Shown one piece after another: positions 8,232 through 15,416 of a stretch of 40,317 nt of DNA; the first letter of the stretch is position 1; the number at the start of each line of letters is the position of its first letter. The DNA is from Prevotellaceae bacterium (GTDB lineage: Bacteria > Bacteroidota > Bacteroidia > Bacteroidales > Paludibacteraceae). The stretch covers positions 1-40,317 of the forward strand of contig JAISJU010000182.1 in the NCBI GenBank assembly GCA_031261165.1, given 5' to 3'. The position numbers were made by a program, and so were the translations under genes. The notes below the pieces were generated by a model. That model was not told where the DNA came from. It searched no databases and saw nothing but the letters and a program-made list of their open reading frames with translations.

Positions 8232-8268
8232 CAACGCCTACTTTTACCCCCATATCAAGGAGGCGTTG
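8232..8268 (+). promoter_or_regulatory. Shine-Dalgarno AAGGAGG enclosed in an 8-bp stem
   Basis: AAGGAGG (8257-8263) lies 7 nt before the ATG at 8271, which is an ideal ribosome binding site. The right stem arm AGGCGTTG (8261-8268) takes in its last three bases and pairs perfectly with CAACGCCT (8232-8239) across a 21-nt loop. Opening or closing this stem could control translation. Strong Shine-Dalgarno sites are rare in this phylum. Confidence 0.6.
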
Positions 8269-8270
8269 TT

Positions 8271-9158
8271 ATGAAAAAATCACTCTTTCTCGTCTTCATA
8301 GTCGTTTTATGCGCAGGTTGCGGCGGCTCGCACATTGTAGTGGGCGAAGCCGCCGTTACCGGACAAACCGCCGATACCCTTTCCGCCGCTCGGCAAATCC
8401 GTGTGATGGGGCTCGGCAACCCCCTCTATGCCCCTTCCATACAACCCGAATACGCCGCCCGCCCCGCCACCGCCATACTCAAATTTGTCGGCAAAGGCAC
8501 AGTCGCCATTGTCGAAGGCTGCCCGCCGCCCATCTGTATCCTCACGGTCGGCTACATTGACGCGCAAAACCCCGACATCATCGTGCTGGGCGGCAATTAT
8601 TTTTCGGCAATGAACACCGAAATGTTTGGCAACGCCCTCAATGCCCTCAACTATTTTGTCAAAATCAAGCGCGGCGTACTCCTCGCCTTTTGCGAGAGCG
8701 AACACGCCGCAACGCTTGTCAATCGCATCTTCGGCTCGGCAGTTTCCGGCGGTTTGGGCAACGAAGCAGGCTCGGCATACCGTTTCCGTTTCATAGACGA
8801 CCCCATACTCAACGGCACTTTCGGCGACCTCCGCAGCCGCCATTGGGGCGAAGACGCCACCATCACCGCCACCCTCAGCCCCGCGCCCGACAGTGCCGTT
8901 GTTTTCACTTACGGCAACACCATCTACACCTCGCAGGTTACTGCCCTGCGCCACACCTCGCTCGGTTTCGTCTGGGTGGGCGACAGCGGTTTCCTCTTCG
9001 GCAACGGCAACGACTCCATTTCCAACCCTTGTCGCTACGAAGCAGGCATACCTACCCCCCAAATTCATTACGGCACTCCCGTTTATAATAGTATTTTTTA
9101 TGCCAATGCCATTGATTGGGCAATAAATTACGTGCAGAAACACAAAAAACATCCTTGA
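8271..9158 (+). CDS. lipoprotein of unknown function, possible glutamine-amidotransferase-like fold
   Basis: The 295-aa protein has a lipoprotein signal ending at C17 (VVLCAGC). Four features resemble the Rossmann-like class I amidotransferase/ThuA fold: a strand followed by GGNYF (NPDIIVLGGNYF), GVLLAFCESEHAA, GFVWVGDSGFLFG, and the C-terminal NSIFYANAIDWAINYV. There is no clear catalytic Cys-His pair, so an enzymatic role is not claimed. It stands alone between a terminator-like repeat and a promoter, and has an unusually strong ribosome binding site. I do not recognise a named family. Confidence 0.7.
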   Translation: MKKSLFLVFIVVLCAGCGGSHIVVGEAAVTGQTADTLSAARQIRVMGLGNPLYAPSIQPEYAARPATAILKFVGKGTVAIVEGCPPPICILTVGYIDAQNPDIIVLGGNYFSAMNTEMFGNALNALNYFVKIKRGVLLAFCESEHAATLVNRIFGSAVSGGLGNEAGSAYRFRFIDDPILNGTFGDLRSRHWGEDATITATLSPAPDSAVVFTYGNTIYTSQVTALRHTSLGFVWVGDSGFLFGNGNDSISNPCRYEAGIPTPQIHYGTPVYNSIFYANAIDWAINYVQKHKKHP

Positions 9159-9223
9159 ACAGAGCATTTTATCGGCATTGTTGATATTTTTTGCTTTCCG
9201 GCATAAAAAAATACACAAAAAAC

Positions 9224-9254
9224 TTGTTTTATAAAAAATTAAGCCCTATCTTTG
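9224..9254 (+). promoter_or_regulatory. promoter (TTG, 20 bp, TATCTTTG)
   Basis: TTG at 9224-9226 and TATCTTTG at 9247-9254 are 20 bp apart, the Bacteroidota spacing. The first start codon downstream is that of the 39-aa peptide at 9274. Confidence 0.7.
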
Positions 9255-9273
9255 TCCCCAAAATTCTTTGTAA

Positions 9274-9393
9274 ATGAGACGATATTTAAAAACAATATTG
9301 ATGGTCAGTACTATATTGATTAGTGCCATACTTTTATACGTGGTGTTATACCACCTCGTATATAATCTTATTTTATATTACTTGGTAAATTAA
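9274..9393 (+). CDS. 39-aa single-pass membrane peptide, unannotated type
   Basis: The frame encodes two arginines right after the start (MRRYLK) followed by about 30 mostly hydrophobic residues (ILMVSTILISAILLYVVLYH onward), ending LVN. This is the profile of a small single-pass inner membrane protein with its N-terminus in the cytoplasm. A full promoter lies 20 bp upstream of the ATG and a strong intrinsic terminator starts 14 bp after the stop, so it is a complete one-gene transcription unit. There is no Shine-Dalgarno. I do not recognise a family. The alternative is that the transcript works as a small RNA and the frame is accidental. Confidence 0.6.
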   Translation: MRRYLKTILMVSTILISAILLYVVLYHLVYNLILYYLVN

Positions 9394-9407
9394 TCTTAAC
9401 CGAAATA

Positions 9408-9448
9408 AAAAAAACAAATGCAGGAAATAATCCTGCATTTGTTTTTTT
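9408..9448 (+). terminator. strong intrinsic terminator
   Basis: A perfect 18-bp stem (9408-9425 with 9431-9448) closes an AATAA loop. The left arm starts with seven A and the right arm ends in seven T, so it works in either direction. It ends the transcript of the 39-aa peptide. Confidence 0.92.
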
Positions 9449-9469
9449 ATGCGGAATGCTGTACCTTTG
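9438..9469 (+). promoter_or_regulatory. lolD promoter overlapping the upstream terminator
   Basis: TTTG at 9438-9441 and TACCTTTG at 9462-9469 are exactly 20 bp apart. The -33 element lies inside the right arm of the preceding terminator, so the two signals share bases. Confidence 0.8.
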
Positions 9470-9489
9470 CCGAAATTTCTTCATAAAAA

Positions 9490-10149
9490 ATGATACAAAC
9501 CCGACATATCAACAAGAGTTTCGGCACATTACAGGTGCTGAAAGATGTGAATTTGGAAATCCGTCAGGGCGAAATCGTGTCCATAGTCGGTGCCAGCGGC
9601 GCAGGCAAAACCACGCTTTTGCAAATAATCGGCTCGCTCGACAAGCCCGACAGCGGTACTGTAACCATTAATGGTACGGATATTTATAAATTGAAAGAAA
9701 AGGAACTTGCCGCATTTCGCAACCGTCACATCGGTTTCATCTTCCAGTTTCACCAACTTTTGCCCGAATTTACTGCGCTCGAAAACGTGATGATGCCCGC
9801 CCTCATCGCCAAAACCAACTTCAAAGCCGCCGAAACCCGCGCCCGCGAAATCCTCGATTTCCTGAAACTGACCGACCGCCTCACGCACAAGCCCGCCGAA
9901 CTGTCCGGCGGCGAGAAACAGCGCGTAGCCGCCGCCCGCGCCCTGATAAACAATCCATCGGTTATCCTTGCAGACGAGCCATCGGGCAGCCTCGATACAA
10001 AAAATAAGGAAGAATTGCACAAACTCTTTTTCGACCTGCGCAACGAATTTGGACAAACAGTTGTCATCGTTACCCACGACCACGCGCTCGCCAATATTTC
10101 CGACAGGATTGTTGAAATGAAAGACGGACAAATAATGGTTAATGCTTAA
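9490..10149 (+). CDS. lolD: LolD-like ABC transporter ATP-binding protein
   Basis: This 219-aa ATPase is of the MacB/LolD class. Walker A is GASGAGKTT (34-42), the signature is LSGGEKQR (138-145), and Walker B is VILADEP (158-164). [21 protein letters not shown] is the usual Q-loop region of LolD. In the family it powers the LolCE complex in extracting lipoproteins from the inner membrane for delivery to the outer membrane. The many lipoproteins in this window would be clients. No LolCE permease is adjacent, which is normal in this phylum. A complete promoter lies 20 bp upstream of the start. Related export ATPases look alike, so the symbol is probable. Confidence 0.85.
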   Translation: MIQTRHINKSFGTLQVLKDVNLEIRQGEIVSIVGASGAGKTTLLQIIGSLDKPDSGTVTINGTDIYKLKEKELAAFRNRHIGFIFQFHQLLPEFTALENVMMPALIAKTNFKAAETRAREILDFLKLTDRLTHKPAELSGGEKQRVAAARALINNPSVILADEPSGSLDTKNKEELHKLFFDLRNEFGQTVVIVTHDHALANISDRIVEMKDGQIMVNA

Positions 10150-10165
10150 TTGTCAATGCTTAATT

Positions 10166-10200
10166 AATCACTAACCACTAATCATTAACCACTAACCATT
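10166..10200 (+). repeat. five tandem heptamers (AAYCAYT)
   Basis: Five exact 7-bp steps (AATCACT, AACCACT, AATCATT, AACCACT, AACCATT) fill most of the gap between lolD and the next gene and end 6 bp before its ATG. The 7-bp periodicity recalls the heptamer hairpin at 1704-1795. Confidence 0.85.
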
Positions 10201-10206
10201 AAAAAA

Positions 10207-10896
10207 ATGGAATTTTTGGAAAGTTTATTAGCCACGAGCGGTTTTCCGCTTATCACAGCCTTTTTGCTTGGCATCGTAACCTCGTTGCACCCCTGCCCGC
10301 TGATGCTCAATATCACCGCAATCGGCTATATTTGCAACGATTTAAAAGAAAAACGCCGCGCCGTTTATAACGGTTTGCTTTATACGCTTGGGCGCGTTTT
10401 CACTTACACGCTGCTTGCCTCGCTTGTTTTGCTTGGTGCAGATGCGTTGCATATCAGCGCGATATTTCAAACGCACAGCGAACTTTGGGCGGGTATTTTT
10501 TTAATCGTTTTGGGTATATTAATGCTTGATATTTTGCCTTTCAACCTGCCGCTTTCTTCAAAAATAACCGCCTTTTTCAATAAAAAGATAAAGGATAAAA
10601 AATACAGTTCATTTCTGCTTGGCGCGGCGTTTGCGCTGGTGTTTTGCCCGCATACGGTTGTGTTTTTCTTCGGTATCCTCACGCCGCTTATCATCGCCAC
10701 GCCCGAAGGAATGTTTTTGCCCATCACTTACGCCATCGGAACAGGTTTGCCCGTAGTGCTTGCCGCCCTCATTCTCACTTTCGGAATGGCGAATATCAGC
10801 CTTTTTTTCAATAATATTAAAATTATTGAGCGTTGGATACGCATTATATCGGCAATTATATTTATTTTTGCGGGAATTTATTTAATCATCGAATAA
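10207..10896 (+). CDS. CcdA/DsbD-type transmembrane protein, ArsG-like
   Basis: This 229-aa protein has six likely membrane segments and two Cys-Pro motifs placed as in the CcdA/DsbD transmembrane domain: TSLHPCPLMLNITAIGYI near residue 30 and LVFCPHTVVFFFG near 140. The family passes electrons from thioredoxin across the inner membrane to periplasmic or cytochrome partners. The HPCPL..NI motif is closest, from memory, to the ArsG-type permease subfamily of Bacteroidota, which is linked to organoarsenical export. That subfamily call is tentative, since no ars or thioredoxin gene is adjacent. It is flanked by repeat-filled gaps and may be read from the lolD promoter. Confidence 0.75.
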   Translation: MEFLESLLATSGFPLITAFLLGIVTSLHPCPLMLNITAIGYICNDLKEKRRAVYNGLLYTLGRVFTYTLLASLVLLGADALHISAIFQTHSELWAGIFLIVLGILMLDILPFNLPLSSKITAFFNKKIKDKKYSSFLLGAAFALVFCPHTVVFFFGILTPLIIATPEGMFLPITYAIGTGLPVVLAALILTFGMANISLFFNNIKIIERWIRIISAIIFIFAGIYLIIE

Positions 10897-10996
10897 TTGA
10901 ATAAATGAATAATTGAATGGCTAACGCGGTATTTCTATTTATTCAATTATTCGGTTATTTCATTCAATTATTCATTCATTCATTCATTCAATTATT
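10892..10996. repeat. AT-rich inverted repeat with ATTC tetramers
   Basis: The left arm (10892-10919) pairs with the right arm (10961-10996). The right arm is 8 bp longer because it holds two extra CATT tetramers. The element covers the stop codon of the membrane protein and reaches the ATG of ftsE, so it fills the whole gap. The tetramer difference looks like slippage. Confidence 0.7.
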
Positions 10997-11662
10997 ATGT
11001 TAATAAAATACAGCGGCGTGGATATTTGCCGCGAGGAACAGTTGGTTCTCAAAGGTGTCGATTTGGAAGTTGGCAAAGGCGAATTTGTCTATCTGGTGGG
11101 AAAAGTGGGCAGCGGCAAAAGTTCGTTGCTGAAATCGTTTTATGCCGAAGTGCCGGTGCTCACAGGCGAAGCACAGATTTTTGAGTACAACCTGCCCAAA
11201 ATCCGCCGCAAAGAAATTCCGCCCCTGCGCCGAAAACTCGGCATCGTCTTTCAGGATTTCCAATTGCTGATAGACCGCTCGGTGCATAACAACCTCGAAT
11301 TTGTCCTCCGCGCCACCGGTTGGAGTGACAAATCGCAGATAGAAACCCGCATCAATGAAGTGCTTGAACACGTGGGAATGAGCAACAAAGGCTACAAATT
11401 GCCGCACGAACTTTCCGGCGGCGAGCAACAGCGTATCGTCATTGCCCGCGCCCTGCTCAACTCGCCCGAGATAATCCTTGCAGACGAGCCGACCGGCAAC
11501 CTCGACCCCCACACCGGCGACCAGATTATGCAACTCCTCTACCATATCCGCGAAAACGGAACGACCATCATTATGGCTACGCATAATATGAATTTTGTGC
11601 ATAAATATTCGGGGCGCGTGTTTGAGTGCGCTGATGAACGCTTGGTGGCGCGGTTGATGTAG
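10997..11662 (+). CDS. ftsE: cell division ATP-binding protein FtsE
   Basis: This is a 221-aa ABC ATPase with Walker A GKVGSGKS (35-42), signature LSGGEQQR (139-146) and Walker B IILADEP (159-165). The [20 protein letters not shown] region and the C-terminal [16 protein letters not shown] are typical of Bacteroidota FtsE. With the membrane protein FtsX it forms a complex that activates peptidoglycan hydrolysis at the division site. ftsX is not adjacent; in this phylum the two are often apart. The start lies directly at the end of the AT-rich inverted repeat. Confidence 0.88.
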   Translation: MLIKYSGVDICREEQLVLKGVDLEVGKGEFVYLVGKVGSGKSSLLKSFYAEVPVLTGEAQIFEYNLPKIRRKEIPPLRRKLGIVFQDFQLLIDRSVHNNLEFVLRATGWSDKSQIETRINEVLEHVGMSNKGYKLPHELSGGEQQRIVIARALLNSPEIILADEPTGNLDPHTGDQIMQLLYHIRENGTTIIMATHNMNFVHKYSGRVFECADERLVARLM

Positions 11663-11665
11663 AAA

Positions 11666-11697
11666 TTTGTGTAAGTGCAAAATTATACTTACCTTTG
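11666..11697 (+). promoter_or_regulatory. toxin-antitoxin promoter (TTTG, 20 bp, TACCTTTG)
   Basis: TTTG at 11666-11669 and TACCTTTG at 11690-11697 are exactly 20 bp apart, beginning 4 bp after the ftsE stop. Between the promoter and the antitoxin start lie three CAATAAAA-type octamers, which may be an operator or plain slippage DNA. Confidence 0.8.
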
Positions 11698-11748
11698 TTG
11701 CCGAAAACAATAAAACAATAAAACAATAAAACTAAAGAATTAATTGTT

Positions 11749-11916
11749 ATGGAAATGGAAGTAAAAATGTCGCAGGCTGAATACAAACGTTTTTTGATAT
11801 TCAAAGAGGCAGACAAGGTTGTGCGCGGTATCCGAAGAGGTTTGCGCGAAATGCGTGAGGCGCAACAGGGCAAAAGAGTATTGAAATCCGCTTATCAATT
11901 AGCCTATGAACTTTGA
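11749..11916 (+). CDS. small antitoxin of a type II pair
   Basis: The 55-aa frame begins MEMEVKMSQAEYKRFLIF, is highly charged and mostly helical, and overlaps the toxin gene by 11 bp in another frame. That is the classic antitoxin-first arrangement. The C-terminal part (VLKSAYQLAYEL) would be the toxin-wrapping segment. It has no obvious complete DNA-binding domain, so autoregulation is uncertain. A full promoter lies 51 bp upstream. I do not recognise a named antitoxin family; the call rests on size, overlap and the toxin next to it. An upstream M at position 3 or 7 could also start it. Confidence 0.75.
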   Translation: MEMEVKMSQAEYKRFLIFKEADKVVRGIRRGLREMREAQQGKRVLKSAYQLAYEL

Positions 11917-12238
11917 TGCAACGCCTGAATTTGAAAAGGCTTTGAAGAAATTAGGTAAAAAATATCCTTCGTTGAAGAACGATTATCTTGCTTTTCTAAA
12001 AGAATTAGAAGATAATCCGACAATGGGTGATGAAATTTGTCCGAACTGCCGTAAAGCCCGCATTGCTATCGCAAGCAAAGGAAGAGGAAAAAGCGGTGGC
12101 GGGAGAGTTATTTTTTATTTTGAAGTAACAAAACAGAATGATATTATACTTTTGTACATTTATGATAAAGCGGAAATGGAAAATGTACAAACGGCTTTTA
12201 TAGAACAAATCTTACAATTATTTCAACAACAATATTAA
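11906..12238 (+). CDS. RelE/ParE-type toxin
   Basis: This 110-aa basic protein has the RelE/ParE superfamily pattern. An N-terminal helix pair (TPEFEKALKKLGKKYPSLKND) is followed by KARIAIASKGRGKSGGGRVIFYF and the beta strands IILLYIYDKAEMEN near the C-terminus. YDKAE is the motif seen in HigB/RelE toxins, where basic residues contact mRNA on the ribosome. The usual activity would be translation-dependent mRNA cleavage or gyrase poisoning; sequence alone does not decide. It overlaps the 55-aa antitoxin by 11 bp. The 13-bp gap to the next gene suggests a shared transcript reaching the terminator at 12943. Confidence 0.82.
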   Translation: MNFDATPEFEKALKKLGKKYPSLKNDYLAFLKELEDNPTMGDEICPNCRKARIAIASKGRGKSGGGRVIFYFEVTKQNDIILLYIYDKAEMENVQTAFIEQILQLFQQQY

Positions 12239-12251
12239 AACTGTTTTCTGT

Positions 12252-12935
12252 ATGAAAAAGAGATTTTTACTTTTAATTGTTTGTGTAAGTCTTGTTTCAA
12301 CTATCTGGTCGCAAGATATTATTGTAACAAAAGATGCCCGAAATATTGAGGCAAAAGTAATGGAAATCAACATTGACAACATTAAGTACAAATTGTCTGC
12401 CAATCCGGAAGGACCGATTTATACGATGTTGAAAAAAGACATTTCTTCGGTCATTTATAAAAATGGCACGATTGATTTATTTGATGATTACAAAGAAGAG
12501 AAATTGCCTGCAAACAGTGATTTTCCCGAAAAAGAAAAAAAAGATTTTTTGGGCTTGAGTGATGACGACCAAGAGTTTTTGTTGAAAAAATATGATTTAG
12601 AACTTTATGAAAAGTTTAAGATAGGACAGGAAATTTCGCGCAGGGGATGGCGATTCCTTGGCGGTGGCATTGCTTTGACAGGCGTTGGTCTAATGGCGGT
12701 TATTGTCGGAGCAAGCCATAACGATAAAAGAATATACCTTACTTTGGGGTATTTGGGTTGTGTGGTTGGTGAGGCGTTTATCATTGCCAGTATCCCACAA
12801 ATGGCTGTTGGTGGTGCCAAAAAGAAACAAGTTCAAGATGAGTTTGAAAAAAAATATTTAAGCACAACACACCCAAAAGGGAGTTTCCAAATTCAATTAT
12901 CAGGTAATGGTGTAGGTTTGGCGTATGTGTTTTAA
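12252..12935 (+). CDS. secreted or membrane protein of unknown function
   Basis: The 227-aa protein has a signal peptide (about residues 1-20, MKKRFLLLIVCVSLVSTIWS, cleaved before QD). A small beta domain follows (DIIVTKDARNIEAKVMEINI, common in Bacteroidota surface proteins that monitor or bind envelope material). Two glycine-rich membrane segments span about 135-185 (GGGIALTGVGLMAVIVGAS and LGYLGCVVGEAFIIASI). I know this layout from Bacteroidota genomes without an assigned function. It lies 13 bp after the toxin gene and before a strong terminator, so it may be a cargo gene of the toxin-antitoxin transcript. Confidence 0.7.
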   Translation: MKKRFLLLIVCVSLVSTIWSQDIIVTKDARNIEAKVMEINIDNIKYKLSANPEGPIYTMLKKDISSVIYKNGTIDLFDDYKEEKLPANSDFPEKEKKDFLGLSDDDQEFLLKKYDLELYEKFKIGQEISRRGWRFLGGGIALTGVGLMAVIVGASHNDKRIYLTLGYLGCVVGEAFIIASIPQMAVGGAKKKQVQDEFEKKYLSTTHPKGSFQIQLSGNGVGLAYVF

Positions 12936-12942
12936 AGTCAAT

Positions 12943-12982
12943 AAAAAAACAGGTTTCGCTCGAAAGTGAAACCTGTTTTTTT
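12943..12982. terminator. bidirectional intrinsic terminator
   Basis: A 15-bp perfect stem (12943-12957 with 12968-12982) has a 7-A start and a T-run at its end. It lies between the convergent 12252-12935 gene and fabD and can end both transcripts. Confidence 0.92.
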
Positions 12983-12993
12983 TATTGCTTTTT

Positions 12994-13875
12994 TTACGCG
13001 CTCTGCGCCGTAACTTCCTTATTAATTTTCCCCACCAATCCCTGCAAAACTTTTCCGGGACCAACTTCAATAAACGTAGTAGCACCGTCTGCAATCATAT
13101 TTTGTACGGATTGTGTCCATTTCACAGGCGCGGTAAGTTGCGCAATCAAATTCTTTTTAATGGTTTCCGGGTTGGTTTCGGCTGTCGTGGAAACGTTTTG
13201 ATACACCGGACAAATCGGCGTGTTAATCGGCGTTTCGGCAATGGCGGCAGCGAGTTCCACTTCGGCAGGTTTCATCAGCGGCGAGTGGAAAGCACCACCC
13301 ACAGGCAGGCGTAGGGCGCGTTTGGCACCGGCGGCGAGCAAAAGTTCGCAGGCTTTTTCCACGCCCGCTATCGTACCCGAAATAACGAGTTGTCCGGGGC
13401 AGTTGTAATTTGCTGCTACGACCGTTTCGCCCGCAATGGCGGCGCAGATTTCTTCCACCTTTTCGTCAGGCAAATTCAGCACGGCAGCCATTGTAGAAGG
13501 TGCTGCCTCGCAGGCTTTTTGCATCGCCAGAGCGCGTTTGGAAACGAGTGTCAATCCGTCTTTAAACGACAACGCACCGGCGGCTGTGAGGGCAGAAAAC
13601 TCGCCGAGCGAATGTCCGGCAACCATATCGGGCTGAAAATCTGCACCAAGCGTTTTTGCCAAAATCACCGAGTGCAGAAAAACGGCGGGTTGCGTTACTT
13701 TGGTTTGTTTCAATTCCTCGTCTGTGCCTGCAAACATCGTGTCCGTAATGCGGAAACCGAGAATATCGTTTGCCTGTTCAAACAACTCTTTTGCCAACGG
13801 CGAATTGTCATATAAGTCTTTTCCCATACCCACAAATTGTGCGCCTTGTCCGGGAAAAACGTATGCTTTCTTCAT
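12994..13875 (-). CDS. fabD: malonyl-CoA:ACP transacylase
   Basis: The 293-aa protein begins KKAYVFPGQGAQFVGMGKDL, the FabD signature. It carries the nucleophile S89 in AGHSLGEFSALTAAG and the catalytic histidine in GGAFHSPLM. It loads malonyl groups onto acyl carrier protein for fatty acid synthesis in the cytoplasm. Its length is normal and it stands alone between a bidirectional terminator and a divergent ATPase gene. Upstream on its strand is a TATCTTTG -7 box at 13904-13911. Confidence 0.97.
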   Translation of the reverse strand: MKKAYVFPGQGAQFVGMGKDLYDNSPLAKELFEQANDILGFRITDTMFAGTDEELKQTKVTQPAVFLHSVILAKTLGADFQPDMVAGHSLGEFSALTAAGALSFKDGLTLVSKRALAMQKACEAAPSTMAAVLNLPDEKVEEICAAIAGETVVAANYNCPGQLVISGTIAGVEKACELLLAAGAKRALRLPVGGAFHSPLMKPAEVELAAAIAETPINTPICPVYQNVSTTAETNPETIKKNLIAQLTAPVKWTQSVQNMIADGATTFIEVGPGKVLQGLVGKINKEVTAQSA

Positions 13876-13903
13876 AACTTTTTATTTTTAAAAATTTCGC
13901 GGG

Positions 13904-13911
13904 CAAAGATA
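13904..13911 (-). promoter_or_regulatory. fabD -7 promoter box (TATCTTTG)
   Basis: On the minus strand this is TATCTTTG, 28 bp upstream of the fabD ATG. No clear TTTG is seen at -33. Confidence 0.6.
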
Positions 13912-13970
13912 AACATTATGTCTGAAAATAGAAAACGGAAAAGAAAAATACATAAAATTGCAATCTCTAC

Positions 13971-14001
13971 TTTGCAAATTCAATATAAATTTGTAATTTT
14001 G
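13971..14001 (+). promoter_or_regulatory. promoter (TTTG, 19 bp, TAATTTTG)
   Basis: TTTG at 13971-13974 and TAATTTTG at 13994-14001 are 19 bp apart. The box ends 26 bp before the GTG start of the ATPase gene and supports that start. Confidence 0.75.
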
Positions 14002-14027
14002 CCGATTAAAATAAACATAGTTTAGCG

Positions 14028-15212
14028 GTGGAAGAAACCTTTTACAGAACGCATAAATATTTGGTGGAACATCTCGCCGGCGGCGTGCGGCGTCTGCTGA
14101 TGGACGAGATTGACTGGAGTGAGCGGCTTATCGGCATCAAAGGCAGTCGCGGCGTGGGAAAAACCACATTTTTGTTGCAATATGCCAAAGAACATTTCGA
14201 CACCGACCGCTCGTGTTTATACATTAATTTTAACCATTTTTATTTTACCAAGCACACATTGCTTGAGTTTGCAGACGATTTTTACAAGCACGGCGGAAAA
14301 ACTTTGCTTATCGACCAAATGTTTAAATATGAAAATTGGTCAAAAGAATTAAGAATATGTTACGAGCGTTTTCCCAATTTGAAAATCGTTTTCACTGCCT
14401 CGCCGGTGATGCGTTTGAAAGACGAGAACAGCGATTTGCACGATATAATAAAGGTATATAACCTGCGCGGGTTTTCGTTTCGCGAGTTTCTGAATATTCA
14501 GGCTGGTGTTGATTTACAGGCATATACATTGTCGGAAATTTTGAAAAATCACACGGCAATTGCCGAAGAAATTTGTGCGCAAGTGAAGCCCTTGGCATAT
14601 TTTCAAGATTATTTGCATCACGGTTTTTATCCGTGTTATTTGGAAAAGTACAATTATTCGGAAAATTTGCTAAAAACAATGAATATGATGCTCGAAGTGG
14701 ATATTTTGTTGATAAAGCAAATTGATATAAAATATTTGTCGAAAGTCCGTAAACTGCTGTACCTCTTGGCATTGAAAACGCCCTGTGCGCCCAATGTGAG
14801 CCAGTACAGCAAAGAAATAGAAACTTCGCGGGCAACGGTGATGAATTACATTAAATATTTGAAAGATGCGCGTTTTTTCAATTTGTTGTACCCGCAGAAC
14901 GAGGAATTTCCGAAAAAACCGGAAAAAGTGTATATGCACAACACGAATTTGATGTACGCTGTTTCGCCCAACGTGGAAAGCGAAGATTTGCGCAAAACGT
15001 TTTTTTATCACGCGCTTCACACGCGGCACAAAGTCAATGCGGCAACAGACAACGCCGCTGATTTTATGATAGACAGGAACTCGAAATTGCAGTTTAAAGT
15101 GGAAGAAAAAGAGCAGGAAAAGATAAATCCGAACATATTTTACGCCGAACACAAAACCGAAATCGGCGAGGGGCGGAGGGTGCCGCTTTGGTTGTTTGGG
15201 TTTTTGTATTAA
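14028..15212 (+). CDS. AAA-family ATPase with DUF4143-type C-terminus
   Basis: This 394-aa protein starts at GTG. Walker A is GSRGVGKTT (39-47). The equivalent of Walker B is TLLIDQMFKYENWSKEL, with D96 but glutamine at 97 where relatives have glutamate. FTASPVMRLKD replaces the usual sensor motif FTGSS. A middle helical-lid region (GFSFREFLNIQ) leads to a DUF4143-like C-terminal part ending in the typical LWLFGFLY. Such stand-alone ATPases are widespread in Bacteroidota and archaea, and their cellular role is unknown. The E-to-Q change suggests that ATP is bound but hydrolysed poorly. It has its own promoter. Downstream are a hairpin and a nuclease remnant. Confidence 0.82.
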   Translation: MEETFYRTHKYLVEHLAGGVRRLLMDEIDWSERLIGIKGSRGVGKTTFLLQYAKEHFDTDRSCLYINFNHFYFTKHTLLEFADDFYKHGGKTLLIDQMFKYENWSKELRICYERFPNLKIVFTASPVMRLKDENSDLHDIIKVYNLRGFSFREFLNIQAGVDLQAYTLSEILKNHTAIAEEICAQVKPLAYFQDYLHHGFYPCYLEKYNYSENLLKTMNMMLEVDILLIKQIDIKYLSKVRKLLYLLALKTPCAPNVSQYSKEIETSRATVMNYIKYLKDARFFNLLYPQNEEFPKKPEKVYMHNTNLMYAVSPNVESEDLRKTFFYHALHTRHKVNAATDNAADFMIDRNSKLQFKVEEKEQEKINPNIFYAEHKTEIGEGRRVPLWLFGFLY

Positions 15213-15227
15213 AAGATTATAGTTTCC

Positions 15228-15261
15228 AAACGTAACACGTTTATAAAAACGTGTTACGTTT
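15228..15261. repeat. 15-bp perfect inverted repeat around a 4-nt loop
   Basis: AAACGTAACACGTTT (15228-15242) and AAACGTGTTACGTTT (15247-15261) enclose ATAA. The left arm recurs exactly at 16762-16776, at the junction of the dinD/DUF1016 chimera. It may also end transcription of the ATPase gene. Confidence 0.85.
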
Positions 15262-15275
15262 TACCAAAAGAAAAT

Positions 15276-15398
15276 ATGGATTTCAAATCACTTGTAAAAC
15301 AAATACAACCGGTGCAATCGGCGTTGCAAGCCTCTGCGGCTCACGCCATTAACACCGCTTTGACCATTCGCAACTGGCTGATTGGGTATTTGTATTAA
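15276..15398 (+). pseudogene. N-terminal fragment of a DUF1016 (YhcG) nuclease
   Basis: A 40-codon frame contains INTALTIRNWLIGYLY, close to the conserved start of DUF1016/YhcG proteins (PF17761), where NWLIG is normally followed by more than 250 further residues. Here a stop follows at once. The matching C-terminal end of such a protein appears 1.4 kb downstream at 16780-16938. I infer that one nuclease gene was broken, with the middle lost. YhcG-type proteins are PD-(D/E)XK nucleases often linked to restriction systems. Confidence 0.7.
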
Positions 15399-15416
15399 CT
15401 TTAAAATCAAAATATT

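Noticed and set aside
11749-11916. Leader peptide of the downstream gene rather than an antitoxin
   Set aside because: Its size, charge, 11-bp overlap and its own promoter fit an antitoxin better, and no terminator or regulatory fold lies between.
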